Below are positions 23,705 through 33,750 of a stretch of DNA of 64,000 nt, one piece after another. The position numbers and the translations under genes are program-made. Source of the DNA: Sideroxydans sp. (lineage in GTDB: Bacteria; Pseudomonadota; Gammaproteobacteria; Burkholderiales; Gallionellaceae); the NCBI GenBank assembly GCA_027310725.1, contig DAIDAG010000059.1, positions 1 to 64,000 on the forward strand. The letters are read 5' to 3'. Every line of letters begins with the position of its first letter. Within the stretch, counting starts at the first letter, position 1. The notes beneath the pieces were generated by a model. That model did not search any database. It was not told where the DNA came from and was given only the letters and a program-made list of their open reading frames with translations.

Positions 23705-23770
23705 TTGCATAAATTTAGTGATGCACTAGAATTAGTACAAATTCGTAGGTCGTACCACTAGATGTAGTGG
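23705..23770 (+). promoter_or_regulatory. nrdAB promoter with a pair of NrdR-like boxes
   Basis: Two 16-base near-palindromes, GCACTAGAATTAGTAC (23723-23738) and CCACTAGATGTAGTGG (23755-23770), start 32 bases apart, about three helical turns. The NrdR consensus is acaCwAtATATwGtgt with paired sites at this spacing. A ttgcat / tagaat promoter with a 16-base spacer (23705-23732) puts the -10 inside the first box. This predicts repression of nrdAB by NrdR with ATP/dATP. The second box followed by tttttgtttt also looks like a terminator, but the pairing of boxes makes the operator reading better. Confidence 0.65.
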
Positions 23771-23836
23771 TTTTTGTTTTCTGGCTGGATTCGGCTGCTT
23801 TGGCCGGTTCCGGCTCAAGCACACAAGGGGAGTTGT

Positions 23837-26716
23837 ATGCTGCTTGCTTCAAATAATGTTTCCACGTCTGTTCCATCCATGCTTGCACATCAAGATTCCG
23901 CGTCTGTAGCTTCCCCCGATAGTTTGCCCTTGGACCAATACAAAGTTATCCGTCGCAATGGTTCCGTAGTTGCGTTCGAACCGGGCAAAATATCCATCGC
24001 CGTGACCAAGGCATTTCTTGCCGTGAACGGTGGCCAGGGTGCAGCGTCCGCGCGAGTACGCGAGCTGGTAGAGCAATTGACCGCGAATGTGGTGAATGCG
24101 CTGATCCGTCGCCAGCCTCACGGCGGAACCTTGCATATCGAGGATATTCAGGATCAGGTCGAATTGTCACTGATGCGTTCCGGCGAGCATGATGTGGCGC
24201 GCTCTTATGTGTTGTACCGCGAGCAACGCACTCAGGAGCGTTCAAAAAGCAAGAAAGATTCAGAGCCGGCGCATGTTCTGAATGTGAAAGACGGCGATAC
24301 GATCCGCCCGCTGGATGTGGATGCATTGATTGCGCAAATCAAGTCGGCCTGTGTGGGTCTGGGTTCTGACGTCGATGTGGAAAAGATACTCAAGCTCACT
24401 TTGAAAGACCTGTATGACGGCGTCGCAATCGAAGAGGTGCGCAAATGCGCCATTCTTTCCGCGCGCACGCTGATAGAGCAAGACCCTGCATACAGTTTTG
24501 TCACGGCACGTTTGCTGCTCAACAACATCTTTTGTGAGGTTCTTGGCGAAGAGGTGGTTCAGGCCGACATGGCGGCACGCTACGCAGAATATTTCCCGAA
24601 ATTCATCAAGAGAGGTATCGAAGCCGAGCTATTGAACGAAGAACTGGCGCACTTCGATCTGAACCGTCTGGGCAAAGCATTGGATTCAAGTCGCGACCTG
24701 CAGTTCAATTATCTTGGGCTGCAGACGTTATATGACCGTTATTTCCTGCATGTGAATGATGATCGCATCGAATTGCCGCAAGCATTTTTTATGCGGGTGG
24801 CGATGGGCTTGAGTCTGAATGAGGTCAATCGCGAAGAGCGCGCAATCGAGTTCTATTGCCTGCTGTCCAGCTTTGATTTCATGAGCTCCACGCCGACCCT
24901 GTTCAATTCGGGCACGCGTCGTTCCCAGCTGTCTTCCTGTTACCTGACAACGGTTGCGGACGATCTGGACGGAATCTACGAAGCACTGAAAGAAAATGCA
25001 TTGCTGTCCAAGTTCGCGGGAGGGTTGGGCAACGACTGGACCAATGTGCGCGCACTGGGTAGCCATATCAAGGGTACCAACGGCAAATCCCAAGGAGTGG
25101 TGCCTTTCCTGAAAGTGGTGAACGACACTGCCGTAGCGGTAAACCAGGGCGGCAAGCGCAAGGGGGCGGTGTGCGCCTATTTGGAGACTTGGCACCTTGA
25201 TATCGAAGAATTTCTGGAGTTGCGCAAAAATACAGGCGATGACCGCCGCCGCACGCACGACATGAATACGTCGAACTGGATTCCGGACCTGTTCATGAAG
25301 CGTGTGATGGAAGGGGCAGAATGGACGCTATTTTCGCCCTCGACTTGTCCCGACCTGCATGACAAGTTTGGCAAAGAGTTTGAAAAGGCCTATCTGGGAT
25401 ATGAATCCAAGGTCGCCAGCGGCGAACTGAAGTTGTACCGGAAAGTGCCTGCACAGTCGCTCTGGCGCAAGATGCTGACCATGCTGTTTGAAACGGGCCA
25501 TCCTTGGGTGACCTTCAAGGATCCATGCAATATCCGCAGCCCGCAGCAGCACGTCGGCGTCGTTCACAGCTCAAATCTGTGTACCGAGATCACGTTGAAC
25601 ACATCCGATAGTGAGATCGCGGTGTGCAATCTCGGTTCTGTCAATCTGGCGGCGCATCTATATCCCAAAGGACATGCCAAGGCAGGCCTGATCGATCATG
25701 ACAAGCTCAAGCGCACGGTAACGACGGCCATGCGCATGCTGGATAACGTGATCGACATCAATTACTACGCAGTGGCCAAAGCACGCAATTCCAATCTCAA
25801 GCACCGCCCTGTTGGGCTGGGCATCATGGGTTTTCAGGATTGCCTGCACGATTTGCGTATTCCTTACTCGTCCAATGCTGCAATGGAGTTTGCCGACCGT
25901 TCGATGGAGGCGGTTTGTTATTACGCCTACTGGGCTTCTACCGAACTGGCAGAAGAGCGCGGGCGTTACGCCAGCTATCGCGGCAGCCTGTGGGACAAGG
26001 GTATCCTGCCGCAAGACTCTCTGGAAATGCTGCGCGAACAGCGCGGCGGATACGTCGAAGTGGACATGTCGTCCAGTCTGGATTGGGATGCGCTGCGCGT
26101 CCGCATCAAGCAAAACGGCATGCGCAACTCGAATTGCGTCGCCATTGCCCCGACCGCGACCATTTCCAACATCATCGGCGTGTCGGCATGTATCGAGCCG
26201 ACTTACCAGAACATCTTCGTGAAATCGAATTTGTCCGGAGAATTCACCGTCATTAACGAGCATCTGGTGAATGATCTGAAGGCGCTTGGTTTATGGGATG
26301 AGGTGATGATTGCAGATCTCAAGTATTTCGACGGCAGTCTTGCCAAAATCGACCGCATACCGGCCGATTTGCGCGAGTTGTACGCTACGGCATTTGAAGT
26401 GGAGCCGACATGGCTGATCGAAGCAGCTTCGCGCCGCCAAAAATGGATAGACCAGGCTCAATCGCTCAATATTTACATGTCCGGTGTGTCGGGCCGGAAG
26501 CTGGATGAGACGTACAAACTGGCTTGGGTACGCGGTTTGAAGACTACTTACTACTTGCGCGCTTTGGGGGCGACGTCGGCAGAAAAATCCACCTCGCGCG
26601 CAGGTTCCCTGAACGCGGTATCGAGCAGCGGTACGGGCGGGATGTCCGCTGTGCCCGTTGTCGAAGAAGCGAAATTTTGCTCGATTGACAATCCTGAATG
26701 CGAGGCTTGTCAGTAA
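23837..26716 (+). CDS. nrdA: Class Ia ribonucleoside-diphosphate reductase large subunit
   Basis: 959 residues from ATG 23837 behind aagggga. Reduces ribonucleoside diphosphates with NrdB. Two N-terminal ATP-cone-like domains are visible (from YKVIRRNGSVVAFEPGKI and from VKDGDTIRPLDVDALIAQI), so activity should respond to ATP/dATP. The active-site pieces are present: Cys in RRSQLSSCYL, NLCTE, the second Cys in EIAVCNLGSVN, the YY pair in KTTYYLRALGAT, and the C-terminal CEACQ that exchanges electrons with thioredoxin. Length matches the long proteobacterial subfamily. Confidence 0.95.
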   Translation: MLLASNNVSTSVPSMLAHQDSASVASPDSLPLDQYKVIRRNGSVVAFEPGKISIAVTKAFLAVNGGQGAASARVRELVEQLTANVVNALIRRQPHGGTLHIEDIQDQVELSLMRSGEHDVARSYVLYREQRTQERSKSKKDSEPAHVLNVKDGDTIRPLDVDALIAQIKSACVGLGSDVDVEKILKLTLKDLYDGVAIEEVRKCAILSARTLIEQDPAYSFVTARLLLNNIFCEVLGEEVVQADMAARYAEYFPKFIKRGIEAELLNEELAHFDLNRLGKALDSSRDLQFNYLGLQTLYDRYFLHVNDDRIELPQAFFMRVAMGLSLNEVNREERAIEFYCLLSSFDFMSSTPTLFNSGTRRSQLSSCYLTTVADDLDGIYEALKENALLSKFAGGLGNDWTNVRALGSHIKGTNGKSQGVVPFLKVVNDTAVAVNQGGKRKGAVCAYLETWHLDIEEFLELRKNTGDDRRRTHDMNTSNWIPDLFMKRVMEGAEWTLFSPSTCPDLHDKFGKEFEKAYLGYESKVASGELKLYRKVPAQSLWRKMLTMLFETGHPWVTFKDPCNIRSPQQHVGVVHSSNLCTEITLNTSDSEIAVCNLGSVNLAAHLYPKGHAKAGLIDHDKLKRTVTTAMRMLDNVIDINYYAVAKARNSNLKHRPVGLGIMGFQDCLHDLRIPYSSNAAMEFADRSMEAVCYYAYWASTELAEERGRYASYRGSLWDKGILPQDSLEMLREQRGGYVEVDMSSSLDWDALRVRIKQNGMRNSNCVAIAPTATISNIIGVSACIEPTYQNIFVKSNLSGEFTVINEHLVNDLKALGLWDEVMIADLKYFDGSLAKIDRIPADLRELYATAFEVEPTWLIEAASRRQKWIDQAQSLNIYMSGVSGRKLDETYKLAWVRGLKTTYYLRALGATSAEKSTSRAGSLNAVSSSGTGGMSAVPVVEEAKFCSIDNPECEACQ

Positions 26717-26770
26717 GAATAACCTGTTCGCCGCAGAAAACGGCGAACGCTAAGTTGCAAAGGAACAGAA

Positions 26771-27913
26771 ATGCTGAATTTTGAAGACGACATGACACCA
26801 GCAACAGCTCCGGCCGGCGTGCGCATGGCATCTATGGGAATCGATGCCGCTTTGGATGCAAATGAGCAGACTTATACTATCGCATCGACCTCCACTGGCC
26901 GCATTCGTGTCGAAGACAAGCGCATCATCAATAGTAACGCTGATGTGAACCAGTTGGTGCCATTCAAGTACAAATGGGCGTGGGAGAAGTATCTGGCGGG
27001 TTGCGCCAACCATTGGATGCCGCAAGAAGTGAATATGTCGGCCGACATTGCTCTGTGGAAAACCCCCAATGGGCTGACTGATGATGAGCGTCGGTTGGTG
27101 ATGCGCAATCTGGGGTTCTTCAGCACAGCTGATAGTCTGGCTGCGAACAATATTGCGCTGGGTACCTACCGCCACATCACCAATCCGGAATGCCGCCAGT
27201 ATTTGCTGCGCCAGGCCTTCGAAGAGGCAATCCATACTCACGCCTACCAGTACATCGTGGAAAGCTTGGGATTGGACGAAGGTGAAGTGTTCAATATGTA
27301 CCATGAGGTGGGAAGTATTCGCGACAAGGATGAGTTTTTGCTGCCGTTTATCGATGTGTTGACCAATCCGGATTTCAAGACCGGCACCCCGGAGAACGAC
27401 CAGAAGTTGCTGCGTAGCCTGATCGTGTTCGCCTGCATCATGGAAGGCCTGTTCTTCTATGTTGGTTTTGTGCAGATTCTGGCGCTGGGCCGCCAGAACA
27501 AGATGACCGGTGCTGCAGAACAATACCAGTACATCCTGAGGGACGAATCCATGCATTTGAACTTCGGCGTGGATGTGATTAATCAAATCAAGCTGGAAAA
27601 CCCGCATCTTTGGACTCCGGCCTTTCGCGAAGAGGTGCGAGGCCTGATCCAGAAAGGCGTAGAACTGGAATATCGTTATGCAGAAGACACTATGCCGCGC
27701 GGCGTGTTGGGTCTGAACGCAGGGATGTTCAAGGAATATCTGCGCTTTATCGCGAACCGTCGTTGTCAGCAGATCGGTATTGACGTGTTATACCAGGGAG
27801 CGACCAACCCATTTCCATGGATGGCGGAAATGATTGACCTCAAAAAAGAGAAGAATTTCTTCGAGACTCGGGTGACCGAGTATCAGACAGGCGGCGCGTT
27901 GTCTTGGGATTAG
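26771..27913 (+). CDS. nrdB: Class Ia ribonucleoside-diphosphate reductase small subunit
   Basis: 380 residues. Supplies the tyrosyl radical for NrdA from a diiron site. The ligand helix [17 protein letters not shown] has Glu and His three apart and the radical Tyr four residues after the His, as in E. coli NrdB. A second ligand helix is in [12 protein letters not shown] and a third in [12 protein letters not shown]. The C-terminus [13 protein letters not shown] is the segment that docks into NrdA. It follows nrdA by 54 bases with aaagga before the ATG. Confidence 0.95.
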   Translation: MLNFEDDMTPATAPAGVRMASMGIDAALDANEQTYTIASTSTGRIRVEDKRIINSNADVNQLVPFKYKWAWEKYLAGCANHWMPQEVNMSADIALWKTPNGLTDDERRLVMRNLGFFSTADSLAANNIALGTYRHITNPECRQYLLRQAFEEAIHTHAYQYIVESLGLDEGEVFNMYHEVGSIRDKDEFLLPFIDVLTNPDFKTGTPENDQKLLRSLIVFACIMEGLFFYVGFVQILALGRQNKMTGAAEQYQYILRDESMHLNFGVDVINQIKLENPHLWTPAFREEVRGLIQKGVELEYRYAEDTMPRGVLGLNAGMFKEYLRFIANRRCQQIGIDVLYQGATNPFPWMAEMIDLKKEKNFFETRVTEYQTGGALSWD

Positions 27914-28027
27914 GTGGGTTTCTGTTTTCGCTCGCGGACATCAAGTCTTGTCTCGATGGGCAGATTGCATTGCTCAGAAGCGATTTTTGGTATTGATAGC
28001 AGTAAATAAAACTCGCGAAAACCAATG

Positions 28028-28066
28028 GCGGCTTGGCTTTAGATAGTCAAGCCGCTTTTGTTTTGG
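28028..28066 (+). terminator. Terminator of nrdAB
   Basis: An 8-bp stem (gcggcttg / caagccgc) with a 12-base loop is followed by ttttgtttt, about 115 bases after the nrdB stop. A typical intrinsic terminator. Confidence 0.8.
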
Positions 28067-28859
28067 CTTTGGGATATAAAACGGGGGATGTGGCGACTCA
28101 AATGAAAATAGATCAAGCTTGGAGGCGTCTGTGGGTCGGGGATGGATTTTCAAGGTAGAGGATTAAGCCAGTCTGATCTGGAAAAAAGGACATGTGAAAT
28201 TTTGGAGTGCGATGATTTGGAAAATCTGTAGAGAAAAATGATAAAAAAGTACAGAAAATTACAGTTAGATGTTGACATGGAGCACAAATCAGATAAAGTT
28301 GCAACCGCAAGATGTAGTGAAAAAATACATAACTGGCTACTAGGTATAGGGCCGAGTTGCAGTCAAAGGGGATATGGATTGAGCGTAATTGATATTCAAC
28401 AAGGAATAAACATCTAATGTTTCCTCTTGTGCTTATGGCGCAATTGAATAACGAGAAGCTATCTCAGGGGTTTTCCTCCCTCCAAAATTTCAGATTGTGG
28501 GCCCGGGTTCGCAAAGCTTTGGTTGCACAATCACTTCCACTGAACCTGATTAACAATCTTTTGCCATGACAGATATCCGCTTGATATTTACAAGTGGCTG
28601 TTCAGCTCAAATCAATTTCCCGGCTGTGCGTGGATGCCGGCCTGATAAGGCTTCGAAGGTGGATTTGTACATCTATCGAGATGGCGCAATCGGTCAAGAA
28701 TTTGCGGATATGGTGGTTTCCAATAAGCCCGCAGAGGGGATTGTGAGATCGTGAATGTTAACAAAGGCTGCTCCGGCAGCCTTTGTTGCAAGGGCTTCAG
28801 TCGCTCCGTTTGGTGGCGTGCTGGAGGTGTAGTCGTTGTCTAGTTGTATGTGTTTTTGT
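28067..28859. other. Intergenic stretch without a supported gene
   Basis: About 790 bases hold no convincing coding frame. A ttgaca / taaagt pair with 16-base spacing (28272-28299) could be a promoter. A 12-bp perfect hairpin (aacaaaggctgc / gcagcctttgtt, loop tccg, 28760-28787) may end a transcript, though it has no long T-run. A small RNA between the two is possible but unproven. The 62-codon frame at 28566 lacks a ribosome site. Confidence 0.4.
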
Positions 28860-28886
28860 TAACTTTCATCACTCAAGGAGGTTGAA

Positions 28887-29204
28887 ATGGCATCAGCAAA
28901 GAAAGCTAAACCCGCAGCAAAAAAGGCGGCTGCAAAGAAACCTGCAGCCAAAAAAGTAGCGGCCAAAAAAGTAGCAGCAAAGAAGCCCGCTGCTAAAAAG
29001 GCTGTAGCGAAGAAACCGGCAGCAAAGAAAGTCGCTGCCAAAAAGCCCGCAGCCAAAAAAGCCGCAGCGAAGAAGCCTGCCGCAGTTGTAGCCAAACCAG
29101 TTGCAGCTCCGGCGGCAACATCACTGGCTCCATCTGCACCGGCCCCGGTTCGCCCGGCTGCGACTTGGCCTTTCCCTACACCCGGCATCAGCAAGCCGAA
29201 CTAA
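28887..29204 (+). CDS. Histone H1-like lysine/alanine-rich protein
   Basis: 105 residues behind a perfect aaggagg site. The first 65 residues are tandem variants of AAKKPAAKK, a low-complexity basic stretch like the C-terminal tail of eukaryotic H1 and bacterial H1-like proteins (AlgP, HctB, BpH1). The last 40 residues are proline/alanine-rich and end TPGISKPN. It should bind DNA non-specifically and act on nucleoid structure. The repeat number may vary between strains because the DNA repeats are near-identical. Confidence 0.85.
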   Translation: MASAKKAKPAAKKAAAKKPAAKKVAAKKVAAKKPAAKKAVAKKPAAKKVAAKKPAAKKAAAKKPAAVVAKPVAAPAATSLAPSAPAPVRPAATWPFPTPGISKPN

Positions 29205-29626
29205 TGTGGTGGGAGGCTGTGAAGGCAGCCCCGATCAGGCAGTAGGACGGGGCTGATTCACGGTTGTTGGATAGCGAGCCGGACAGGCTTGGTGGTTTCT
29301 GTGCACTTGAAAAAGTGCAGGAGACTCTGTCTCCTCTAGGAAACGTTCATGGTTTTTGCTTGGCGTATCGTAGTTGGTCTGCGTACGCAAAGGCTCGCAC
29401 CGCAATCTGACGGCAAGATCGGTATTTTTTCCACGGATACTCTGGAGGGCTTGTTGCTTTCTATAGGATCGGGTGGTAATACTCATCCATAACGATGGGG
29501 GGTGTTGTCTTTTGGAGCAGCACACTTCCTTTCATTCAAGTCTTCATCTTGATGAAGACTTATCTTTATTGTTCCGGTGCAAGGCAATTTGCCAGCCGAC
29601 CGCGAACGCATGATAAATGCGACAGA
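29205..29626. other. Intergenic stretch with one hairpin
   Basis: After the H1-like gene an 8-bp hairpin (cagccccg / cggggctg, 29226-29255) could serve as a terminator although it has no T-run. The remaining 370 bases have only short frames in both strands without ribosome sites, and I support no gene there. Confidence 0.4.
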
Positions 29627-30337
29627 TCAAATTGCTTTCGCAATGAGCATAATGTTGCAAAACGGGGTGCCCCTGTGCATCGGAAGTTGCATAACAGTAA
29701 ACCCGTTGCGCGATATTATTCCAAGCCAGTCCTCTAGCGTGCGGCAGTAGATACGGTTCACGCGATGTCCCCGCAGGAAGAACACCGCACGATCTACCCA
29801 GTTGCTGTAATGGAATGGCAGACCCCCTGCAGAGTCTCCGATACGGGTGATGAAAGTGCCTCCTGCCGGCAGAGACGCGCGTATGCGGCGTAATACATCT
29901 TCCTGCGCCTCATAGCTGATGTAATGCAACACGTCGAGGATGACCACCACGTCGGATGTACAGAAATCGGTGCGGCAGATATCTCCAAGTGCGAATTCTG
30001 CACGCGTGCCGAGTGCGGCACGGGCTCTTTCCACGTCTTTGGACATCAATTCCAATCCCCAGATACTCTCTATTTTAGGTGCCGCAGGCCATTGAGCAGG
30101 CCAGTTGCCGGATTCGTACAGTGTCCTGGCTTCAAGCAGCCATGATGCGAGCAGACCTTGGCCGCAGCCGAGATCCATCAGCCGCTTGGCATCGGGTATC
30201 AATCCATGTGCAAGGAGTCCGAAGAATGCCGGATCGCCTTTAAGTTTGCCTTTGGCGAAATTCCATGCAAAAAAGCCCGCGGCTCGGTAAGGCTGCGAGG
30301 CTCTGGCGATCAATGTGCGACGAAAGTGTTCTGTCAT
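29627..30337 (-). CDS. Class I SAM-dependent methyltransferase
   Basis: 236 residues. Motif I is LMDLGCGQGLLASWLLEA near residue 52, followed by an acidic loop GLELMSKDVERARA and VVVILDVLHYIS, giving a complete Rossmann methyltransferase. The substrate is unknown. The start overlaps the stop of the polysaccharide deacetylase gene (ATGA), so it is translated second in that pair. Small operons of a deacetylase and a methyltransferase occur near lipid or polysaccharide export genes, but no such partner is present here. Confidence 0.83.
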   Translation of the reverse strand: MTEHFRRTLIARASQPYRAAGFFAWNFAKGKLKGDPAFFGLLAHGLIPDAKRLMDLGCGQGLLASWLLEARTLYESGNWPAQWPAAPKIESIWGLELMSKDVERARAALGTRAEFALGDICRTDFCTSDVVVILDVLHYISYEAQEDVLRRIRASLPAGGTFITRIGDSAGGLPFHYSNWVDRAVFFLRGHRVNRIYCRTLEDWLGIISRNGFTVMQLPMHRGTPFCNIMLIAKAI

Positions 30338-31143
30338 TTGATGGCTGAGCGAAGTGAGACGGAATGAAGATTCAGTTCTGCCAAACTATTCAGCAGGCGC
30401 GGCAATACATCAAGGATGACAGGTCTTCCTTCAGGGGTTGTGGCGGAATTTCCGTCATGCAGCAGCAAGATATCGCCGCAATCGAGGTTACGCACCAGGC
30501 TATTGAAAACCAGATCGGCATCGCTCACCCGGGTGTCGAACCCGCGCCTGGTCCAGCTGCACAGGCGGAGGCCCAGATGTGCAAGCACGGGATCAAGTTT
30601 ATAATTTCGCAAGCCCGCCGTTGCGCGAAAAAAATGTGGCTGCTGCCCGGTGATGTCGCGCAGCAGTATCTGGGCGCCGCGAACTTCACGAAGGATGCCC
30701 CAGGGGCCGAGCAACGAAAAATACCATTTGTGGGACAGGCTGTGATTCTCAATGGAGTGGCCGCGCCGAATAATCTCGCGGCACAATTCAGGATGGCGAG
30801 CGGCAAGTTTGCCGATACAAAAGAAAGTGGCCTTTGCTCCATGATGATCAAGAATATTTAACACTTGCGGGGTAACCTCAGGGTCAGGTCCATCGTCAAT
30901 GGTAATGGCGACTTCGCCGCGTTGTTCGGCATCAGGCGGCAAGCGAATGATATTCGGCCCCAGCAACGAGCTGCGCGGCAGCAGTCCGGCAATAGTGAGG
31001 ATCAAGTGATTGATTAAAACGATGCCTAGCGTCCATGGCCAGAGCCACGTTAGCCACAGGGTAAGGATTACGCAACTGGCAAGAACCAGTATGGAAAGCT
31101 TGATCGCGAGCGTCGGCATCCAGTTGTGGCAGGGAAAAAACAT
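30334..31143 (-). CDS. Polysaccharide deacetylase family protein (NodB domain)
   Basis: 269 residues. Two hydrophobic helices in the first 55 residues precede the NodB domain: VAITIDDGPDPEVTPQVL (catalytic Asp and metal Asp), KATFFCIGKLAARHP, and GHSIENHSLSHKW with the H-x3-H metal pair. RATAGLRNYKLDP and DILLLHDG supply the later motifs. It probably deacetylates an N-acetylated sugar at the periplasmic face; the substrate is unknown. Confidence 0.87.
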   Translation of the reverse strand: MFFPCHNWMPTLAIKLSILVLASCVILTLWLTWLWPWTLGIVLINHLILTIAGLLPRSSLLGPNIIRLPPDAEQRGEVAITIDDGPDPEVTPQVLNILDHHGAKATFFCIGKLAARHPELCREIIRRGHSIENHSLSHKWYFSLLGPWGILREVRGAQILLRDITGQQPHFFRATAGLRNYKLDPVLAHLGLRLCSWTRRGFDTRVSDADLVFNSLVRNLDCGDILLLHDGNSATTPEGRPVILDVLPRLLNSLAELNLHSVSLRSAIK

Positions 31144-31216
31144 CGTGACATTACATATTGGATTTTCGCAACATTATACAATGTCGCATTAAGTGTATAG
31201 ATGACAAGGAGTGACT

Positions 31217-32989
31217 GTGCAAGCAAGCAGGATATTTTGTGCAATTTCAATTATTGCCCTAAGCGCATGCAGCACACCTCCGCAAAAACCAACTGCCATC
31301 GTACATGGGGATTACTCTTATACCAGAGAGTACATCACCTGGCTGATCGAGCGCGAGATGGATGATGCCGATGTAACCGGTCTGAGCATCGCGCTTGTAG
31401 ATGACCAGCAAGTTGTGTGGGAGCAGGGATTCGGGTACGCCGACAAACAGGCAAACCTCAAGGCAACGCCGGACACGTTGTATCACCTGGGTTCCATCGC
31501 CAAGGTGTTCACAGCTACGGCAACGATGCAACTCGCGGAACAGGGAAAGCTGGACATCGACCAGCCGTTGCGGAGATATTTGCCGGAATTTTCAATCAAG
31601 AGCCGCGTCGACGACATCAACAAGATCACGCCGCGCAATATCATGACGCACCATTCCGGCCTGCCCTGCAACTGGGTACATGGCATGAGCGAACGAAATC
31701 CGGGCCCGTTCACCGAAGTAGTTACAGCAGTGAAAGATGAATACATGGCTTATCCGCCCGACTATGTGTTCGCTTATTCAAATCTCGGCGTGACGCTGCT
31801 TGGTGCAGGCATAGAGAAACAGAGCGGCGAATGTTATGCATGCTATATGAACAAGCATCTGCTGTTGCCGCTCGGCATGACCCATTCTGAATTTGCGTCG
31901 CGAATCCCCGGCAAAAGCTACGACAGGGGTAAAGAGATCGACGCCATACCATTGCGCGACCTGCCTTCCGGAGGTTTGATCTCGAGCGCCAGCGATATTG
32001 GGCATTTTATGCAGATGGTGTTCGCGGATGGCAAATATGACAGCAGGCAAATCGTGAAACCTGAATCGTTGCGGGAGATGTTCAGGGTGCAGAACGCGAA
32101 TGTGGAATTGGACTTCGATTTCAAGATGGGGCTGGGCTGGATGCTGAGCGGAATAGATGTGCCACGCGCCGGTACGGTGGCTAGTCATGGCGGCACCACG
32201 CTTAATTACCATAGTTTGATGGTGGTATTGCCCGAGCAAAAACTGGGTGTGGTGGTATTGTCCAATTCGGTGACGGCAGAGGCTATGGTCGGCAAAGTTG
32301 CAACCGAGACACTCAAGCTCGCGCTGGAAGCAAAACGCGGCATTACCCAACCTGTCAAAGAGACCAGGGAAGCAAAGGAAGTTCCACTTACCGAGGCAGA
32401 TGTTAGAGCCTACGACGGATATTTTGATACGCTGATCGGGCTTGTAAAGGTAAGCGCGAAATCCGGAGATCTTGTGGCTGAGGTTATGGGACAACAGCTG
32501 GAGTTGATACCTCGCGAAGAAAATCAATTCGGTGCCCGGTTCAGGCTGTTTGGTTTCATTCCCCTAAAGATCGGTGCGCTGGACGAATTGAATATTTCCC
32601 TGCACAGAATCGATGGGCATGATGTTCTGGCGTTGAAGAGCAACAATCAATCCATGCTGATCGGCGAAAAAATAGAACCGGTTGCCATTCCGCCGCGCAT
32701 GCTGGATTACGTCGGTGAATACGAGATCATCAATAAATATGACGGCCCTTTGCCGCAATCGGTGCGCATTCTGTATGAAGACGGCCTGCTCATCGGCGCA
32801 TTCACGTTCGCTGAAAAGCCGGGCTTTGTGTTCCGGGTTGCGTTCAAACCGGTCGGCGCAGACGAGCTTGTGACGGAAGGTTTGGGGCCGGGAAAGGGTG
32901 AGACGCTGCATCTGAAAAGGCTGGGAACAGAGCCTCATATATATTTTTCCGGTTTCGATCTGCGCAAGAAACCAGTCAACCATAGCTGA
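31217..32989 (+). CDS. Beta-lactamase/class C penicillin-binding-like serine hydrolase lipoprotein
   Basis: 590 residues. GTG 31217 lies 5 bases behind aaggag; the GTG at 31211 touches that site and is rejected. A lipoprotein signal with lipobox LSAC is followed by a beta-lactamase-family domain: SIAK serine motif near residue 93 (LGSIAKVFTATATMQL), YSNLG near residue 193 and SHGGTTLNY near 325. About 200 residues of C-terminal beta domains (two lipocalin-like repeats) follow, as in many esterase or peptidase relatives. Substrate unknown; it need not confer resistance. Confidence 0.87.
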   Translation: MQASRIFCAISIIALSACSTPPQKPTAIVHGDYSYTREYITWLIEREMDDADVTGLSIALVDDQQVVWEQGFGYADKQANLKATPDTLYHLGSIAKVFTATATMQLAEQGKLDIDQPLRRYLPEFSIKSRVDDINKITPRNIMTHHSGLPCNWVHGMSERNPGPFTEVVTAVKDEYMAYPPDYVFAYSNLGVTLLGAGIEKQSGECYACYMNKHLLLPLGMTHSEFASRIPGKSYDRGKEIDAIPLRDLPSGGLISSASDIGHFMQMVFADGKYDSRQIVKPESLREMFRVQNANVELDFDFKMGLGWMLSGIDVPRAGTVASHGGTTLNYHSLMVVLPEQKLGVVVLSNSVTAEAMVGKVATETLKLALEAKRGITQPVKETREAKEVPLTEADVRAYDGYFDTLIGLVKVSAKSGDLVAEVMGQQLELIPREENQFGARFRLFGFIPLKIGALDELNISLHRIDGHDVLALKSNNQSMLIGEKIEPVAIPPRMLDYVGEYEIINKYDGPLPQSVRILYEDGLLIGAFTFAEKPGFVFRVAFKPVGADELVTEGLGPGKGETLHLKRLGTEPHIYFSGFDLRKKPVNHS

Positions 32990-32990
32990 T

Positions 32991-33662
32991 ATGCGTCCGC
33001 CGGCAAACGCAATTTACGACATAGCACCGGTCGAATCGAATGAACATATTCTGCTATGCATGCTGCCGGGTGCCGGGAATACGCCCTGGCATCTGAAAGA
33101 GAATGGCTTTATTCAGGCGCTCCGGGATAGGAATCTGCCGGTTGATGTACTTGCCCTGGATACACATACCGATTTGTATCTTGATCGCGCTGGAATTGAA
33201 CAACTGCTTCATCAGACACTGGATGATGCTCGTTTGCATGGCTACCGTCGTATCTGGCTGCTGGGGATCTCGCTTGGCGGAACGGGCGCGATGATCTGCG
33301 CTACACAGCGCACGGCAGAAATCGAGGGTATGTTCCTGCTTGCGCCTTTTCTGGGAACTCGCGGAATTATCGCTGAAGTGGAGGCGGCAGGCGGCCTCGC
33401 CCACTGGGATGCCGGAGAGATTGGAGGCCGAGACCATGAACGTGCGCTACTCGAACAGATCCGGCGCAGTCCGATCGGGACGGGAAAATTTCCCGCCGTC
33501 TACCTGGGGTTTGGAAGTGAAGACCGGTATCGAGGGGCCGGTAATGTTCTGCGCAAACGCATCCCGCAACATTGCGTGACCGTCAAGTCCGGCGGGCACG
33601 ACTGGGAAACCTGGAAGGAGCTTTGGAACCTGATGCTGGATAAAAAGCCCTTCGCCGAGTAA
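32991..33662 (+). CDS. Alpha/beta hydrolase
   Basis: 223 residues. The nucleophile elbow is GISLGGTGAM near residue 94. HILLCMLPGAGNTPW near the N-terminus fits the oxyanion region, and SGGHDWETW near the C-terminus supplies the catalytic His, with an acid in GFGSEDRYRG. The gene follows the serine hydrolase by one base and is probably co-transcribed. Likely an esterase or thioesterase; the substrate cannot be told. Confidence 0.8.
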   Translation: MRPPANAIYDIAPVESNEHILLCMLPGAGNTPWHLKENGFIQALRDRNLPVDVLALDTHTDLYLDRAGIEQLLHQTLDDARLHGYRRIWLLGISLGGTGAMICATQRTAEIEGMFLLAPFLGTRGIIAEVEAAGGLAHWDAGEIGGRDHERALLEQIRRSPIGTGKFPAVYLGFGSEDRYRGAGNVLRKRIPQHCVTVKSGGHDWETWKELWNLMLDKKPFAE

Positions 33663-33750
33663 TGCAAGGCGCAAAGGTGAAAAATAAACTTTCATATTTA
33701 AAGGCCTGAGAGTAACCTTAATAAATTAAAGGTCTTTTTGGAGTGCAGGC

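Noticed and set aside
23755-23780. Intrinsic terminator before nrdA
   Set aside because: The dyad plus T-run fits a terminator, but it is one of a pair of NrdR-like boxes at the correct spacing, and termination here would cut off nrdAB from the only visible promoter.
28566-28754. 62-residue frame
   Set aside because: No ribosome site, no recognisable domain, located in a region without other genes.
29235-29525. 96-residue minus-strand frame
   Set aside because: Composition is low-complexity polar without domain features, and no ribosome site was seen.
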